The notes beneath the pieces were generated by a model. The model saw nothing but the letters and a program-made list of their open reading frames with translations, ran no database searches and had not been told where the DNA came from. Shown in pieces: positions 1 to 6,748 of a stretch of 10,847 bases of DNA. The stretch covers positions 1-10,847 of the forward strand of contig JADHSW010000093.1 in assembly GCA_016776705.1 (NCBI GenBank), written 5' to 3'. Position numbers and translations under genes: made by a program. Every line of letters begins with the position of its first letter. Position 1 is the stretch's first letter. Source of the DNA: Rhodospirillales bacterium (GTDB lineage: Bacteria > Pseudomonadota > Alphaproteobacteria > Rhodospirillales > JABHCV01).

Positions 1-257
1 AAACAGTGGCAATGTATTGTCGGGCATTCTTCATTACCGAAGCAGAACTTCGGTGCCGAAGGTTGGGGAACTTAGACTCATCGCCATGGGTGGTCAAGAG
101 TGTTCAACGCTTCTTTTATCCAGTTCGTCCTCCGGCTGTGAAATAACTAAAAAAAGGGCCGATTTAGCAATCTAAAACACTGCTTGGTCATTGTGTTAAG
201 GGGGGGTATCGGATTATATAACCGGGCAGTCTTAAACTCATTTTATACGGTGCCAGC
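1..257. other. Upstream intergenic region with a small hairpin
   Basis: No convincing complete gene lies here. An inverted repeat, ACCGAAG at 36-42 and CTTCGGT at 48-54 with a 5-base loop, sits about 200 bases ahead of the first gene. On the - strand two ATG codons, at 34 and 27 reading leftwards, could start a divergent gene running off the window edge, but only about ten codons are visible and neither has a clear ribosome binding site. The stretch from 141 to 245 is AT-rich apart from a run of seven G at about 201-207, and the promoter of the first + strand gene is presumably in it. I could not pick out a convincing -35/-10 pair. Confidence 0.4.
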
Positions 258-908
258 ATGGATTTCGCAGCCGCCCGCCACAATATGGTGGAAAGTCAGA
301 TCAAACCGAACCGGGTTACTGATACCCTGGTGATGAATGCCCTGGCTGAATTGCCAAGGGAAAACTTCGTCCCCAAGGGGCTTCAGGGAATTGCCTACGT
401 CGATGAGGCCATTGATATAGGCGACGGACGTCATCTGATGGAAGCCTGGGTTCTGGCCCGTCTGCTGCAAACTGCGGAAGTGCAGGCGGACGACGTTGCG
501 CTGGTCATCGGCTGTGGTTCAGGATACGAGGCTGCTGTGATGTCTTATCTGGCGAGCACCGTGGTTGCCCTGGAATCAGAAAAAAGCATAGCGAACCGGG
601 CCAATGAAACCCTGTCCGCCCTTTCCATTGACACGGTCGCGGTTGTCAATGGCGGGCTGGCGCGGGGATATTCCCGTCAGTCGCCCTACGATGTTATTTT
701 CATCAACGGCGCGGTGCCGGAAATTCCCGAACGCCTGAGCGGCCAGTTGGCGGAAGGCGGACGCCTTGTCGCCATCGTTGGCGAGGGAGCTTTCGGCAAA
801 GGTACGCTGGTTACCCGATACAATGACGTCATCACGTCGCGCGAAGTCTTTGACGCAGGGACACCGGCCCTTCCCGGATTCGAGCAGGATTCGGCCTTTT
901 CTTTCTAG
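258..908 (+). CDS. Protein-L-isoaspartate O-methyltransferase-like protein (PCMT family)
   Basis: A 216-residue SAM-dependent methyltransferase-fold protein of the PCMT family, probably cytoplasmic. The N-terminal stretch LPRENFVP (32-39) and AYVDEAIDIG (46-55) follow the family pattern. SAM-binding motif I is VIGCGSGY (83-90), followed by an acidic residue at the end of strand 2 (VALESE). The later YDVIFINGAVPEIPERL matches the region that reads FDAIIVTAAPPEIP in the E. coli enzyme. The Thr/Ser-rich substrate loop GQTISQP of true repair enzymes is replaced by GRHLMEA (57-63), so the catalytic Ser position is Met61. Repair of isoaspartyl residues is therefore doubtful. The start at 258 gives the N-terminus DFAAARHNMVESQ, the form I associate with alphaproteobacterial homologues, although no strong ribosome binding site precedes it. 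It ends 165 bases before tolC, and such a PCMT-like gene ahead of tolC is a recurring alphaproteobacterial arrangement. Family assignment is firm; function is not. Confidence 0.85.
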   Translation: MDFAAARHNMVESQIKPNRVTDTLVMNALAELPRENFVPKGLQGIAYVDEAIDIGDGRHLMEAWVLARLLQTAEVQADDVALVIGCGSGYEAAVMSYLASTVVALESEKSIANRANETLSALSIDTVAVVNGGLARGYSRQSPYDVIFINGAVPEIPERLSGQLAEGGRLVAIVGEGAFGKGTLVTRYNDVITSREVFDAGTPALPGFEQDSAFSF

Positions 909-1073
909 TGCGTTGTTTCCAACCTGACAGGAAAACCAAGGCGTTACACGGGACGTGAGAGTCCTGTTGACCTCTGTTCCTGTATCTGGTCTTTTCTATA
1001 AACATTTTTTGTTAGATAGGCGTGTCTGCGCAGCCGTTGGGTTGCCAACGTATCGGCCTTTCGGAGAGAATTA

Positions 1074-2459
1074 ATGATCAAGAGTTTTCCTTTGATTCTG
1101 GGCGGTCTGATGACGCTTGGCGTGCTAACGTCATTGCCTGCGGTTCCTGCTCATGCGCAGAGTCTGGAAGAGGCGCTGGCTGCTGCGTATGCCAGTAATC
1201 CGACATTGCTGGCAAAACGCGCAGAAGTACGGGCGACGGATGAAGGCGTGCCTCAGGCCCTTTCCGAAATGCGTCCAAGTCTGTCGGCGGAGCAAACAGC
1301 CGGAGTTACCGAAAACTATCTCAGCACCCGCTCAACGAATCCGACACAGCAACCAAACCCGCATTCCACCACTTTGACCCTGACGCAATCCCTTTACAGT
1401 GGCGGCCAGACAATAGCCGCGATCGGATCAGCTGAAAATTCCGTACTGGCAAGTCGGGCGGAACTGGTTGGTGTTGAGCAGACGGTGCTTTTGAATGCGG
1501 TCAAGGCCTACATCAATGTTTTTCGCGCTCAGGCAGTGGTGGATTTAAGAGTCAACAATGAACAGGTTCTGAAACGCCAGTTAGAGGCGACGACGGATCG
1601 TTTCCAGGTCGGCGAAATTACCCGGACAGACGTCCATCAGGCTGAAGCGCGCCTTGCCAGGGCGACGGCAGACCGAATCCAGGCCGAAGGTGACCTAGTG
1701 TCGACGCGGGCAACTTACAGAAATGTTGTTGGCGAGGCTCCCGGCAAATTAAGTCGACCGACGGTAGATTTGAACCTGCCAAATAGCGCCGAAGAATCAA
1801 TCAAACTGGCTGTTGCCCAGAACCCGGATGTGGTTGGCGCCGAATTTGATGAACGCGCCTCGCAGGACGATGTCAAGGAAGTCAGGGGAGAATTGCTGCC
1901 GTCTGTTGGTTTCACGGGGGCAGTTTCGCGCTCCCACAACGCGTCAAGCGAAAGCACCCGACAGGACACTTATTCGGCAAAGCTGACGCTCAGCGTTCCG
2001 CTTTATCAATCCGGTTCGGTGTATTCGCGCCTTCGTTCGGCTCGTCAAACGGCGACACAACGACGCCGCGAAATTGATACGGTCCGGCGCGATGCCACTG
2101 AAACCGCCGCCCGCGCATGGGAAACCCTGCAAACCAGTCGCGCCCGGATTAAATCCTTCAATGCCCAGATCAAGGCCAGTGAAGTGGCTCTTGAAGGGGT
2201 GCAACGTGAAGCGTCGGTCGGATCGCGAACGGTTCTTGATGTGCTTGATGCAGAGCAGGAATTGCTTGATGCCAAAGTCAACATTGTCAGCGCAGAGCGT
2301 GATGAAACCATTGCCATTTTTGAACTGAAAAGCGCAATTGGCGAACTTACCGCCAGTCATTTATCCTTGCCGGTTCAGGCATACGATTCGCAAAAACATT
2401 ACGATATTGTCCGTCCAAAATTGTTTGGCGGTTCTATCACTGACGACGAGAAAAAATAA
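1074..2459 (+). CDS. tolC: TolC-family outer membrane efflux/secretion protein
   Basis: Outer membrane channel of the TolC/OEP family, which forms a trimeric beta-barrel plus periplasmic alpha-barrel tunnel for RND efflux pumps or type I secretion. The 461-residue length is usual for the family. A Sec signal peptide covers residues 1-28, with a likely cut at AHA/QS; the mature protein opens with SLEEALAAAYASNPTL, typical of TolC. The two internal OEP repeats show the matching beta-strand signatures LTQSLYSGGQ (103-112) and LTLSVPLYQSG (304-314). The helix after the second ends in VLDVLDAEQELLDAKVN (387-403), characteristic of the subgroup annotated as type I secretion outer membrane protein. 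The start has a good ribosome binding site, GGAGAG, shortly upstream. The 165-base gap before it contains a small hairpin (949-966) and an AT-rich stretch (992-1018) that may hold a promoter. No inner-membrane pump or adaptor gene is nearby, so the partner system cannot be named. Confidence 0.95.
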   Translation: MIKSFPLILGGLMTLGVLTSLPAVPAHAQSLEEALAAAYASNPTLLAKRAEVRATDEGVPQALSEMRPSLSAEQTAGVTENYLSTRSTNPTQQPNPHSTTLTLTQSLYSGGQTIAAIGSAENSVLASRAELVGVEQTVLLNAVKAYINVFRAQAVVDLRVNNEQVLKRQLEATTDRFQVGEITRTDVHQAEARLARATADRIQAEGDLVSTRATYRNVVGEAPGKLSRPTVDLNLPNSAEESIKLAVAQNPDVVGAEFDERASQDDVKEVRGELLPSVGFTGAVSRSHNASSESTRQDTYSAKLTLSVPLYQSGSVYSRLRSARQTATQRRREIDTVRRDATETAARAWETLQTSRARIKSFNAQIKASEVALEGVQREASVGSRTVLDVLDAEQELLDAKVNIVSAERDETIAIFELKSAIGELTASHLSLPVQAYDSQKHYDIVRPKLFGGSITDDEKK

Positions 2460-2519
2460 ATTTCTGCCAGGGGGCGTATCGCTTTTGGTCCCCTGCGCCT
2501 TTCTGACCCAGAGGACCTG

Positions 2520-2568
2520 AAAACGTAAACAAGCCTCAACTCATTGAATTGAGGGCGATTCACGTTTT
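2520..2568 (+). terminator. Two-tier inverted repeat, possible tolC terminator
   Basis: Outer arms AAAACGT (2520-2526) and ACGTTTT (2562-2568) enclose symmetrical 7-base unpaired stretches, then inner arms CCTCAA (2534-2539) and TTGAGG (2549-2554) around a 9-base loop. RNA from either strand could fold the same way. Only four U residues end the outer stem, so as an intrinsic terminator it is weak. It lies 61 bases after the tolC stop, and a processing or stability structure is an equal possibility. Confidence 0.35.
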
Positions 2569-2588
2569 AGATTGAAAATTTGAAGCGA

Positions 2589-2643
2589 TTAAACTCAGGG
2601 TAACGAAAAATAAAGAACTTTTCCGAATATAATACATCGGAAA
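2589..2643 (+). promoter_or_regulatory. Candidate popZ promoter with operator-like inverted repeat and CtrA-like site
   Basis: A perfect -10 hexamer TATAAT is at 2628-2633. It sits inside a 7-bp inverted repeat, TTTCCGA (2620-2626) and TCGGAAA (2637-2643), separated by 10 bases, so a dimeric regulator bound there would cover the -10 element. No good -35 hexamer is found 16-18 bases upstream. Instead TTAA-N7-GTAAC (2589-2604) lies there, one mismatch from the CtrA consensus TTAA-N7-TTAA, a position from which an activator could replace a -35. All of this is read by eye; the predicted start near 2640 would give a leader of about 125 bases. Confidence 0.4.
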
Positions 2644-2678
2644 CATCTGCACCTTTGCGGGTGGCGTTCATACGGCTT

Positions 2679-2749
2679 CTGAATTAGTCTTATGCGAATC
2701 CCTGCGAAAGATTCGTGAAGGAAAGCAGGGGGCTAAAGGGGGTCTTCAG
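2679..2749 (+). promoter_or_regulatory. Structured 5' leader of popZ
   Basis: CTGAATTAGTC (2679-2689) can pair with GGCTAA (2731-2736) and TTCAG (2745-2749), giving 11 pairs with one G-U and an 8-base bulge. That bulge contains the purine run AGGGGG (2737-2742). Inside, two stems compete for C2700: CGAATC (2695-2700) with GATTCG (2710-2715), and CCCTGC (2700-2705) with GCAGGG (2725-2730). The structure ends 15 bases before the popZ start. It does not match any riboswitch class I recognise. A role in translation control is inference. Confidence 0.4.
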
Positions 2750-2764
2750 TCGGGTGATGAAGAG

Positions 2765-3505
2765 ATGAGCGAAGAAGGTCAGGAAGACGCAGGCCAAGAA
2801 CCTTCGATGGAAGATATTCTGGCTTCCATTCGCCGGATATTGTCTGAAGAGGAAGAGGAGGCAGCAGAGGAAGCTGCGCCTGAACCTGTGGCTGAACCGG
2901 AACCTGAGCCAGAACCCGAGCCCGAGCCGGAACCCGAAGAAGAAATGGATATGGCCGCTGCCATGGAAGAAATGGCGGCAGAGCCGGAAGAAGAAATGGA
3001 TATGGCCGCCGCCATGGAAGAAATGGCGGCAGAGCCGGAACCAGAGCCCGAGCCTGAAATTGAGTTAACTGAATCGGAACCCGAGCCGGAACCGGAACCA
3101 CTGGTTATGCCAGAGCCGAAGGAAGTTCTCCAGCCGGCTCCGCCACCACCTCCGCCGCCACCTCCACCACCACCGCCACCCCCTCCGCCACCGATGCCCG
3201 AGCCAATGGGTGACGATGTTCTGGAGTTGACAGAGGCGATGATTGCACCTGCCGAATCCTTGATGTCGGGACAGACCGTGCAAATGTCATCCGATGTTCT
3301 GGGTGAGTTGGCGCGCGCCATAATGGATCGCCGCGAAATGGGCCTGGGTGACAAGGATGTCACCCTTGAGGGAATGGTCCGTGAAATGCTTCGCCCATTG
3401 CTGCGCGAGTGGCTGGACCGCAATTTGCCTTACCTGATCGAACGTCTGGTCAAGAAGGAAATCGACAAAATGGTCAACCGGGCGGAAATGTTCGAGGACC
3501 TGTAA
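2765..3505 (+). CDS. popZ: PopZ-type pole-organizing protein (DUF2497 family)
   Basis: Polar scaffold protein of the PopZ/DUF2497 family. In Caulobacter, PopZ self-assembles at cell poles, anchors the ParB-bound chromosome origin and recruits cell-cycle regulators. The N-terminal partner-binding helix is present as EPSMEDILASIRRILSE (12-28). The C-terminal oligomerisation region runs from about residue 165 to 246 and contains TLEGMVREMLRPLLREWLD and LPYLIERLVKKEIDKMV. Between them lies a long, acidic, proline-rich and presumably disordered linker: Glu-Pro repeats, two tandem 17-residue blocks (58-74 and 75-91) and 18 consecutive prolines (126-143). The linker makes this protein 246 residues long against 177 in Caulobacter PopZ. 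The start at 2765 fits the family N-terminus, but the nearest purine run (GAAGAG) touches the ATG, an unusually short spacing. A three-codon frame from 2757 (ATG AAG AGA TGA) overlaps the start as ATGA. An intrinsic terminator follows. Confidence 0.93.
   Translation: MSEEGQEDAGQEPSMEDILASIRRILSEEEEEAAEEAAPEPVAEPEPEPEPEPEPEPEEEMDMAAAMEEMAAEPEEEMDMAAAMEEMAAEPEPEPEPEIELTESEPEPEPEPLVMPEPKEVLQPAPPPPPPPPPPPPPPPPPPMPEPMGDDVLELTEAMIAPAESLMSGQTVQMSSDVLGELARAIMDRREMGLGDKDVTLEGMVREMLRPLLREWLDRNLPYLIERLVKKEIDKMVNRAEMFEDL
2936..3037 (+). repeat. 51-bp in-frame tandem duplication in popZ
   Basis: Two adjacent 51-bp units, 2936-2986 and 2987-3037, differ by one base, GCT versus GCC, which is synonymous. 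Each encodes 17 residues beginning EEEMDMAAAMEEM and ending AAEP. The near identity at DNA level points to a recent duplication by slippage or unequal recombination. The frame is kept, so the linker simply becomes longer. Confidence 0.95.
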
Positions 3506-3527
3506 GCCACGTTACATACAGATTTAT

Positions 3528-3563
3528 AACCGGGTGGCCAATCGCTGCCCGGTTTTTTTGTTT
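3528..3563 (+). terminator. Intrinsic terminator after popZ
   Basis: AACCGGGTGGC (3528-3538) pairs with GCTGCCCGGTT (3544-3554) over 11 bp, including two G-U pairs, around a 5-base loop. The stem runs straight into a T tract (3553-3559, seven T) followed by GTTTAT. It begins 22 bases after the popZ stop. This is the clearest terminator in the window and separates popZ from valS. Confidence 0.88.
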
Positions 3564-3633
3564 ATAGACAGGTCATGCAATGGTATTGACCATCAAATTC
3601 TATAAAAATTCCTGAAAATAAAGAGCTCAGACG

Positions 3634-6282
3634 ATGTTGGAAAAGACCTATAATCCCGCCGGGGTTGAAAAAAAGCACTATAAAGCCTGGGAAGAAGGCG
3701 GCGCATTTGCCTGTGGCCAGCGCCCCGACGCAGAGACCTACACCATCGTCATTCCACCCCCGAATGTTACCGGCAACCTGCATATGGGCCATGCCCTGAA
3801 CAATACGCTTCAGGACATCATGATCCGTTATCAACGCATGAAAGGGCTGGATGTGCTTTGGCAACCCGGAACCGACCATGCCGGTATTGCGACCCAGATG
3901 GTCGTCGAACGCCAGATGGAAAAAGAAGGACTTTCCCGCCACGACCTTGGCCGCGACAAGTTCATCGAAAGGGTCTGGAAGTGGAAAGCCGAATCCGGTG
4001 GATCGATAACCGAACAATTGCGCCGCCTGGGCGCATCATGCGATTGGCAGCGAGAACGCTTCACCATGGATAACGGCTTATCGGCTGCTGTGGGCAAGGT
4101 CTTCGTCGAGCTGCACAAGCAGGGGCTGATTTACCGCGACCAGCGTCTGGTGAACTGGGACCCGCTGCTGCACACCGCGATTTCCGATCTTGAGGTCGAA
4201 CAGCGCGAAATCAATGGCAACATGTGGTATTTCAAATACCCCGTCGAAGGAATGGATGGCACGTTCATCACCGTTGGCACAACGCGCCCTGAAACCATGC
4301 TTGGGGATACGGGTGTCGCTGTCCATCCGGATGACGAGCGCTACAGGGACCTGATCGGCAAAAACTGTATCCTTCCCATCGTTGGCCGCACGATCCCAAT
4401 TGTTGCTGACGAATACGCCGACCCTGAAAAGGGATCAGGCGCGGTCAAGATTACCCCGGCCCACGACTTCAACGATTTCGAGGTTGGCCGTCGCCAGGAT
4501 CTGGATGTCATAAACATTTTGGATCGCGATGCCCGTATTAACGAGAATGCGCCGGACCATCTTCAGGGCCTTGATCGTTTCGAGGCCCGTGATGCCGTGG
4601 TCAAGGAAATTGAAGGCCTGGGCCTGCTTGAAAAAATTGAAGAAAACCTGATGACCGTGCCCTACGGGGATCGTTCTGGCGTTGTCATCGAGCCGTGGTT
4701 GACCGATCAATGGTTTGTCGATGCGGCGACGCTGGCGAAACCGGCCATCGAAGCCGTCGAACAGGGTAAGACCAGGTTTGTCCCCCAGAACTGGGAGAAG
4801 ACATACTTCGAATGGATGCGCAACATCCAGCCCTGGTGTGTATCCCGTCAAATCTGGTGGGGCCATCAAATTCCTGCGTGGTATGGACCGGATGGTGAAA
4901 TCTTTGTTGAGTTGAATGAAGACGAAGCCCAGGCCGCCGCAGACAGGCATTACGGAAGAACCGTCGAGTTAACCCGCGATGAGGATGTGCTCGACACCTG
5001 GTTCTCTTCCGCCCTGTGGCCGTTTTCGACCCTGGGCTGGCCCGAAGAAGCACCGGAAGTGGCGCGTTATTACCCGACGGACGTTCTTGTCACCGGCTTC
5101 GATATTATCTTCTTCTGGGTTGCCCGGATGATGATGTTCGGCATGCACTTCATGAAGGAAGTGCCGTTCCACACGGTTTATATCCATGCCCTAGTTCGCG
5201 ACGAGAAAGGGCAGAAAATGTCCAAGTCCAAGGGCAACGTCATGGACCCGCTGGATCTGGTTGACAAGTTCGGCGCCGATGCCCTGCGTTTCACCCTGAC
5301 CGCCTTCGCCGCCCAGGGCCGCGATGTCAAGATGAGCGAAAACAGGGTCGAAGGGTATCGTAACTTCTGCACCAAGCTGTGGAATGCCGCCCGTTTTGCC
5401 GAAATGAACGAGTGTAAACCGGACCCGGATTTCGATCCTGCGGCATGTAAACTGACTCTTAACCGCTGGATAGTTGGCAAGACCGCAGAAGCCGCCAGGG
5501 CTGCGTCTGTCGCCATTGACGCCTATCGCTTCAATGACGCTGCCGCGGCGCTGTATCAATTCACCTGGGGCACCTTCTGCGACTGGCATCTGGAATTCGC
5601 CAAGCCCATGTTCCAGGGTGATGACGAGGCTGCTAAGCGTGAGACCCGCGCCGCCACGTCCTGGGTGCTGGGACAGTTGCTGCACATGTTGCACCCGATC
5701 ATGCCGTTCATCACCGAGGAGTTGTGGAAATCCCAGTACGATGCAAACAGTTCCCTTATCGATGCCCCGTGGCCGGACCTGTCCGATGATTTGATCGACC
5801 CGGATACCACCGACGAGATGGATTGGGTGGTGCGTCTGATTTCCCAGATCCGGGCTGTGCGTTCGGAAATGAACGTCTCGCCCGGTGCTAAAATTCCCAT
5901 GCTGTTGAAAGACGCCAGTGATGCCTCGAAGGCTCGCCTTCAGTCTCACAAGGGTATTCTTGCCACCCTGGCCCGCCTGTCGTCGGTTGATGTTCTGGAC
6001 GGCGACGCGCCAAAAGGTGCGGTTCAGGACGTGCTTGACGAGGCAACAATCGTTTTGCCCCTGGCGGACATTATCGATATTGCCTCAGAGCAGGCCCGGC
6101 TGGAAAAAGAAATCGCCAAGCTTGAAAGTGAAATCGCCAAGCACGATAAAAAGCTGGCCAACAAAGGATTCACAGACAAGGCCCCGCCGGAAGTGGTTGA
6201 GACGGAACGCCAGCGCCGCGAGGAAGAAGCGGCGACACTGGAAAAAGTCTCGGAGGCGCTTGAACGCTTGAAGGCGCTTTAG
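3634..6282 (+). CDS. valS: Valyl-tRNA synthetase
   Basis: Class Ia aminoacyl-tRNA synthetase that charges tRNA-Val in the cytoplasm. At 882 residues it is shorter than the 951-residue E. coli enzyme but complete. The Rossmann-fold ATP site has PPPNVTGNLHMGHA, with the HIGH-type motif HMGH at 50-53; the KMSKS loop is at 528-532 within KGQKMSKSKGNVMDP. The inserted editing domain, which removes misattached threonine, shows TTRPETMLGDTGVAVHP from residue 216. The motif SRQIWWGHQIPAWY (404-417) precedes the second half of the catalytic core. The anticodon-binding helical domain follows, and residues from about 815 to 882 form the Lys/Glu-rich C-terminal coiled-coil arm that grips the tRNA. The start has AAAGAG eight bases upstream. 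A terminator separates valS from popZ, so it probably has its own promoter in 3560-3620, although no good -35/-10 pair is visible. Its stop codon overlaps that of the convergent hemerythrin gene. Confidence 0.98.
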   Translation: MLEKTYNPAGVEKKHYKAWEEGGAFACGQRPDAETYTIVIPPPNVTGNLHMGHALNNTLQDIMIRYQRMKGLDVLWQPGTDHAGIATQMVVERQMEKEGLSRHDLGRDKFIERVWKWKAESGGSITEQLRRLGASCDWQRERFTMDNGLSAAVGKVFVELHKQGLIYRDQRLVNWDPLLHTAISDLEVEQREINGNMWYFKYPVEGMDGTFITVGTTRPETMLGDTGVAVHPDDERYRDLIGKNCILPIVGRTIPIVADEYADPEKGSGAVKITPAHDFNDFEVGRRQDLDVINILDRDARINENAPDHLQGLDRFEARDAVVKEIEGLGLLEKIEENLMTVPYGDRSGVVIEPWLTDQWFVDAATLAKPAIEAVEQGKTRFVPQNWEKTYFEWMRNIQPWCVSRQIWWGHQIPAWYGPDGEIFVELNEDEAQAAADRHYGRTVELTRDEDVLDTWFSSALWPFSTLGWPEEAPEVARYYPTDVLVTGFDIIFFWVARMMMFGMHFMKEVPFHTVYIHALVRDEKGQKMSKSKGNVMDPLDLVDKFGADALRFTLTAFAAQGRDVKMSENRVEGYRNFCTKLWNAARFAEMNECKPDPDFDPAACKLTLNRWIVGKTAEAARAASVAIDAYRFNDAAAALYQFTWGTFCDWHLEFAKPMFQGDDEAAKRETRAATSWVLGQLLHMLHPIMPFITEELWKSQYDANSSLIDAPWPDLSDDLIDPDTTDEMDWVVRLISQIRAVRSEMNVSPGAKIPMLLKDASDASKARLQSHKGILATLARLSSVDVLDGDAPKGAVQDVLDEATIVLPLADIIDIASEQARLEKEIAKLESEIAKHDKKLANKGFTDKAPPEVVETERQRREEEAATLEKVSEALERLKAL

Positions 6283-6725
6283 CCCAAAAGCCTTGCTTTA
6301 ACCGTTTTGTCGGCACCTTCGGTTTCGAGAAACTTCAGGAAATAATGATCGCCGCCCCGAATATCTTCGAGCAGCGCCGTTTTTATTTCTTCAAGGTAGC
6401 CGCCAAGCGTATCCAAATCTTCCATGCTGTGGCTCAGGCGATTGAAAGCCAAAGCGCCTTCCAGCAGGGATTGATGGTGGGCGCGGTGCTTGTCCAGATG
6501 TGAGTAGCGTATTTCGTGTAGAAAAGTTTCTTCATTGGCAAAATGCAGGATCAGGGCCTGGGCAAAGTTATTTGCGTGCAATCGGTACTGGACCTGATCG
6601 TCTTCGTTAATAGCGCGAATGACCCGGTTAATAATTTCAACCAGTCCCCGGTGTTCAATATCCAGATCGGTGAAACCAAGTTTGTCCCTGTCGCTCCATT
6701 CAATCTGGCTCAGCCTTTGGCCCAT
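6279..6725 (-). CDS. Bacteriohemerythrin (non-canonical iron ligand set)
   Basis: Single-domain hemerythrin, 148 residues, a four-helix bundle expected to hold a non-heme diiron centre that binds or senses oxygen (or nitric oxide) in the cytoplasm. The conserved N-terminal Trp is at W10 (QIEWSD). Ligands visible in order are His25 (DIEHRGLV), His61 and Glu65 (HFANEE), His80 and His84 (HRAHH), and Asp126 (GGDHYF). The fifth His, which precedes the bridging Asp by five residues in the usual WL..HI....D motif, is replaced by Asp121 in LLEDIRGGD. His127 follows the bridging Asp and may or may not compensate. AAGGA lies seven bases upstream of the ATG on its strand. It shares a 99-base promoter region with the divergent amidohydrolase gene and converges on valS with overlapping stops. 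No chemoreceptor or kinase is attached or adjacent, so storage and sensing cannot be told apart. Confidence 0.9.
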   Translation of the reverse strand: MGQRLSQIEWSDRDKLGFTDLDIEHRGLVEIINRVIRAINEDDQVQYRLHANNFAQALILHFANEETFLHEIRYSHLDKHRAHHQSLLEGALAFNRLSHSMEDLDTLGGYLEEIKTALLEDIRGGDHYFLKFLETEGADKTVKARLLG

Positions 6726-6748
6726 GGGTCGATCCTTTTCAGTTTATA

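Larger units (their letters stand above)
2460..2764 (+). other. 305-base tolC-popZ intergenic region
   Basis: There is no gene in this gap. In order it contains: a weak hairpin just after tolC (CAGGGG 2468-2473 with CCCCTG 2490-2495) lacking a U tract; a two-tier inverted repeat (2520-2568); a CtrA-like site (2589-2604); a perfect TATAAT (2628-2633) inside an inverted repeat (2620-2643); and a folded leader (2679-2749) just ahead of popZ. Each of the stronger elements has its own entry. The layout suggests that tolC transcription ends in the first 110 bases and that popZ has its own promoter. Confidence 0.6.

Noticed and set aside
1..34. Possible divergent gene start on the - strand (ATG at 34 or 27)
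   Set aside because: Only about ten codons are visible, two frames compete, and neither has a Shine-Dalgarno match. It is mentioned under the 1-257 region but not called.
12..146. Short + strand frame of 44 codons at the left edge
   Set aside because: No ribosome binding site, no recognisable motif, and nothing distinguishes it from chance in an AT-rich intergenic region.
967..1002. TTGACC plus TATAAA as the tolC promoter
   Set aside because: The spacing is 24 bases, too long for a sigma-70 promoter.
2779..3423. Long - strand open frame across popZ, rich in Gly and Ser
   Set aside because: It is the antisense reading of the Glu-Pro and poly-proline repeats, so its low-complexity composition is an artefact of the popZ sequence.
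3586..3606. TTGACC plus TATAAA as the valS promoter
   Set aside because: The spacing is only 9 bases, far below the 16-18 expected.
5191..5949. 252-codon - strand open frame inside valS
   Set aside because: It lies opposite a complete, conserved valS, has no recognisable domain, and is explained by codon bias on the other strand.
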